Source: Sphingobium nicotianae (GTDB lineage Bacteria; Pseudomonadota; Alphaproteobacteria; Sphingomonadales; Sphingomonadaceae). Taken from it: a stretch of 64,000 nucleotides of DNA. The position numbers were made by a program, and so were the translations under genes. Below are positions 62,172 through 64,000 of the stretch, piece by piece (position 1 is the stretch's first letter; each line of letters opens with the position of its first letter). The notes under the pieces were generated by a model, which was not told where the DNA came from, did not search any database, and saw only the letters and a program-made list of their open reading frames with translations. The stretch lies in contig NZ_JAHGAW010000015.1 in NCBI RefSeq assembly GCF_018603885.1, positions 1-64,000 on the forward strand, written 5' to 3'.

Positions 62172-62187
62172 ATAAAGAAATGTTTAT
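62172..62187. promoter_or_regulatory. AT-rich inverted repeat upstream of metK
   Basis: ATAAA-gaaatg-TTTAT, 47-62 bp upstream of the metK start, stands out as AT-rich in the lnt-metK gap. ArsR-family SahR/SamR regulators control SAM-cycle genes in some proteobacteria through sites of this kind. The assignment is by analogy only. No SAM riboswitch fold was recognised in this 70-bp gap. Confidence 0.35.
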
Positions 62188-62195
62188 GTGCGCCC

Positions 62196-63755
62196 TTAGC
62201 GGGTGCGGCGGCCGATGGCAACGCTGCCGATCAACATGAGGAACGCCAGGCCGAGCGGAATGAGATTGCCCCCGCGCGCGAACAGCGTCGGGGCATATGC
62301 GGCCGGAAGCAACGCATCGAAGGCACCCGCGTGTTCATGGCCGATGGCGTCGACGATCCGCCCGGCGGGATCGACCAAAGCGGAAATTCCCGTGGGCGTC
62401 GAGCGGATGACGGGCAGCCCTTCCTCGATCGCCCGCAGCCTCGCCTGCGCCAGATGCTGAGGCGGTCCCCAGCTGCCGAACCAGGCATCGTTGGACGGAT
62501 TGAAGATGAAATCGGGCCGATGGGTGCGATCGACCACCTGGCCGGAGAAGACGATCTCGTAGCAGATCTGGACGCCCATCCGCAGCGGAGCGCGGCCACC
62601 GCCGGCCGGCAGGTCCAGCGTGCGCGGGCCGGGGCCGGGCCAGAAATCGACATCGCCCGGCACGAGGCGCGACAGACCGATCGCGCTCAGCAACGGCCGC
62701 ATCGGCAGATATTCGCCATAAGGGACGAGGTGCGCCTTGTCGTAGCGCCCGAGCAGCCGCTCATGCGCATCGAGCACCCAGAGGCTGTTGTTCGCCCCCT
62801 CCAGCACGCTGGTGTCGATCATGCCGCCCTGCTCGCGATAATGGAATTTGTCGCCGCCGAGCATCAGCAGGTCATCCGGCCCGAGCAGGCCCGCGATGCG
62901 GGCGCGCCAGCGCGGCTCCATGTCGAGGATGGCGGGCACCGCCGCCTCCGGCCAGAAGACGAGCCGCCCCGTCCGGGACGATCGGCCGGTCAGTTCGGCC
63001 AGGCGGCGGAAGTTCAGCTCCTCCAGATCGGGATCATATTTCTCGTTCTGGTTGATGTTGGGCTGGACGACGCGGATGGCGGTGGCGCCAGTCGATGGCG
63101 ATGGAGATGCGCTTACGCGGATCAGCCCGAGCAGCGCGACGACCGCCAGGCCACCGACCAGCATTCCCGCCGGCCGCCATTGCCGATGCGTGGCCCACCA
63201 CAGCGCGCCGCCCGCCAGCATCGCGAGGAGGCCCAGCCCATAAGTGCCGATCACGCTCGCGGCCTGATCCACGCCGGTGCCGAGCCAGATCACGCCCAAC
63301 GGATTCCAGGCGAACCCCGTGAACATCGTCGCGCGCAGATATTCGGTGAACAGCCAGGCACAGGCGAGGAAGGTCGCGAAAAGCCCCGCCCGCCCGCGCC
63401 CCAACTGCCAGCCGATCAGCGCGGCGATCGCCGGATAGACGGCGAGATAGAAGGAGAGCAGGACGACCGCGAGATAGCCCAGCCAGTGCGGCATCGTGTC
63501 CTGGAAGGTGAAGGCATGGGCGATCCAGTTCAGGCCGACGACGAACTGGCCGAGCCCGAAGGCGTAGCCGGTCTTGAAGGCGCCGCGCCGGTCCGGCGTG
63601 TGCCAGAGCAGGTGGATGAGCAGCGCCAGGGTTGCCAGAGTCACCGGCCAGAGATGCAGCGGCTCGAAGCCCGTCGCCGAGAGGGCGCCAGCCAGCAGCG
63701 CGGTCAGCCCGGGGCGCCGCTTCATGCCCGCATCGATCATCTGGATTTTCGCCAC
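62196..63755 (-). CDS. lnt: Apolipoprotein N-acyltransferase
   Basis: A 519-residue inner-membrane enzyme that adds the third acyl chain to the N-terminal cysteine of lipoproteins. About six N-terminal membrane helices ([20 protein letters not shown] start) precede a nitrilase domain with the triad: glutamate in FWPEAAVP, lysine in [14 protein letters not shown] and cysteine in QICYEIVF. A final helix ([18 protein letters not shown]) closes the protein. The start is a GTG at 63755 with TAGGAG five bases upstream, just before the first membrane helix. It precedes metK by 70 bp. Required for sorting lipoproteins such as the NodT channel in this window. Confidence 0.95.
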   Translation of the reverse strand: MAKIQMIDAGMKRRPGLTALLAGALSATGFEPLHLWPVTLATLALLIHLLWHTPDRRGAFKTGYAFGLGQFVVGLNWIAHAFTFQDTMPHWLGYLAVVLLSFYLAVYPAIAALIGWQLGRGRAGLFATFLACAWLFTEYLRATMFTGFAWNPLGVIWLGTGVDQAASVIGTYGLGLLAMLAGGALWWATHRQWRPAGMLVGGLAVVALLGLIRVSASPSPSTGATAIRVVQPNINQNEKYDPDLEELNFRRLAELTGRSSRTGRLVFWPEAAVPAILDMEPRWRARIAGLLGPDDLLMLGGDKFHYREQGGMIDTSVLEGANNSLWVLDAHERLLGRYDKAHLVPYGEYLPMRPLLSAIGLSRLVPGDVDFWPGPGPRTLDLPAGGGRAPLRMGVQICYEIVFSGQVVDRTHRPDFIFNPSNDAWFGSWGPPQHLAQARLRAIEEGLPVIRSTPTGISALVDPAGRIVDAIGHEHAGAFDALLPAAYAPTLFARGGNLIPLGLAFLMLIGSVAIGRRTR

Positions 63756-63814
63756 GCGCGCTCCTATCGCCGGGTTTGATGACAGTTGCAATTACGCGCG
63801 GCGGAGTTCGATCG

Positions 63815-64000
63815 ATGAGACCCTTTCATATCGCTTTCCCCGTCCACGATCTCGCCGCGGCCCGCGCCTTTTATGGCGGCATGATGGGCTGCCCGGAGGG
63901 GCGCAGCAGCGATCACTGGATCGACTTCGACCTCTATGGCCACCAGATCGTCGCCCACCTCGACGCCGGGAAGGCGGCGCCGGGGCCGATCCATAACCCG
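63815..64000 (+). CDS. VOC-family (glyoxalase/dioxygenase-like) protein, partial
   Basis: The first 62 residues of a vicinal-oxygen-chelate protein that runs off the window end. MRPFHIAFPVHDLAAARAFY is the typical first beta-alpha unit with a metal-ligand histidine (residue 5), and WIDFDLYGHQIVAHL gives the second strand pair with another His. GGAG lies nine bases before the ATG. Divergent from lnt by 59 bp. Bleomycin-resistance, dioxygenase and glyoxalase members share this fold, so the activity cannot be given. Confidence 0.85.
   Translation, partial: MRPFHIAFPVHDLAAARAFYGGMMGCPEGRSSDHWIDFDLYGHQIVAHLDAGKAAPGPIHNP

Noticed and set aside
62126..62195. SAM riboswitch upstream of metK
   Set aside because: The gap is only 70 bp and no SAM-I, SAM-II or SAM/SAH consensus helices are visible.

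Overview
The window is a GC-rich (about two thirds by eye), densely coded stretch of chromosome-like DNA. It carries three large TonB-dependent receptors, an ECF sigma/FecR pair, many NTF2/SnoaL-like proteins, an MprF/AcvB lipid module, a prpDCB operon, and several families of palindromic intergenic repeats. Together these point to an alphaproteobacterium, most likely of the Sphingomonadales. The genus cannot be fixed from the sequence alone. No rRNA, tRNA, CRISPR array, transposase, phage or conjugation gene was seen.

Layout. (1) 0.1-9.3 kb: an accessory catabolic region. Eight NTF2/SnoaL-like genes (one internally duplicated, two secreted two-domain proteins) surround a dihydroxyacetone-kinase operon dhaK-dhaL-dhaM that ends in a small HTH-like gene. 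(2) 9.4-14.3 kb: a short-type 6-phosphogluconate dehydrogenase, then a TonB-dependent receptor followed by a secreted alpha/beta hydrolase. (3) 14.6-19.3 kb: queH and the methylcitrate-cycle operon prpD-prpC-prpB, with palindromic repeats in every gap. (4) 19.5-31.7 kb: an exported SGNH esterase, a giant DUF2339 membrane protein, and the pbpC/alpha-2-macroglobulin pair. (5) 31.9-40.3 kb: an ECF sigma factor, a FecR-type anti-sigma and two paralogous TonB receptors, of which only the first has an STN signalling domain. (6) 40.4-45 kb: DUF983, a MocR-type regulator with a perfect palindrome at its promoter, a two-repeat secreted protein, a decayed SMP-30-like fragment and an MFS carrier. (7) 45.3-50 kb: a MarR regulator and a tripartite efflux system in one overlapping operon. 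(8) 50.1-60.7 kb: an envelope-stress neighbourhood with two tiny secreted peptides (one with six consecutive histidines), a PDZ/response-regulator/kinase operon, VirJ-like - DUF2147 - MprF - AcvB, and a MarR gene divergent from an atypical ClC-CBS protein. (9) 60.9-64 kb: housekeeping metK and lnt, and the start of a VOC-family gene that runs off the window.

How the genes may work together. The receptors and secreted hydrolases suggest uptake and degradation of large or esterified compounds. The NTF2-like proteins and the dihydroxyacetone kinase could handle downstream intermediates, and the prp operon would dispose of propionyl-CoA. The MprF/AcvB pair should make and hydrolyse aminoacyl-phosphatidylglycerol, which tunes membrane charge. 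Translation coupling through ATGA/GTGA overlaps is common and defines many of the operons.
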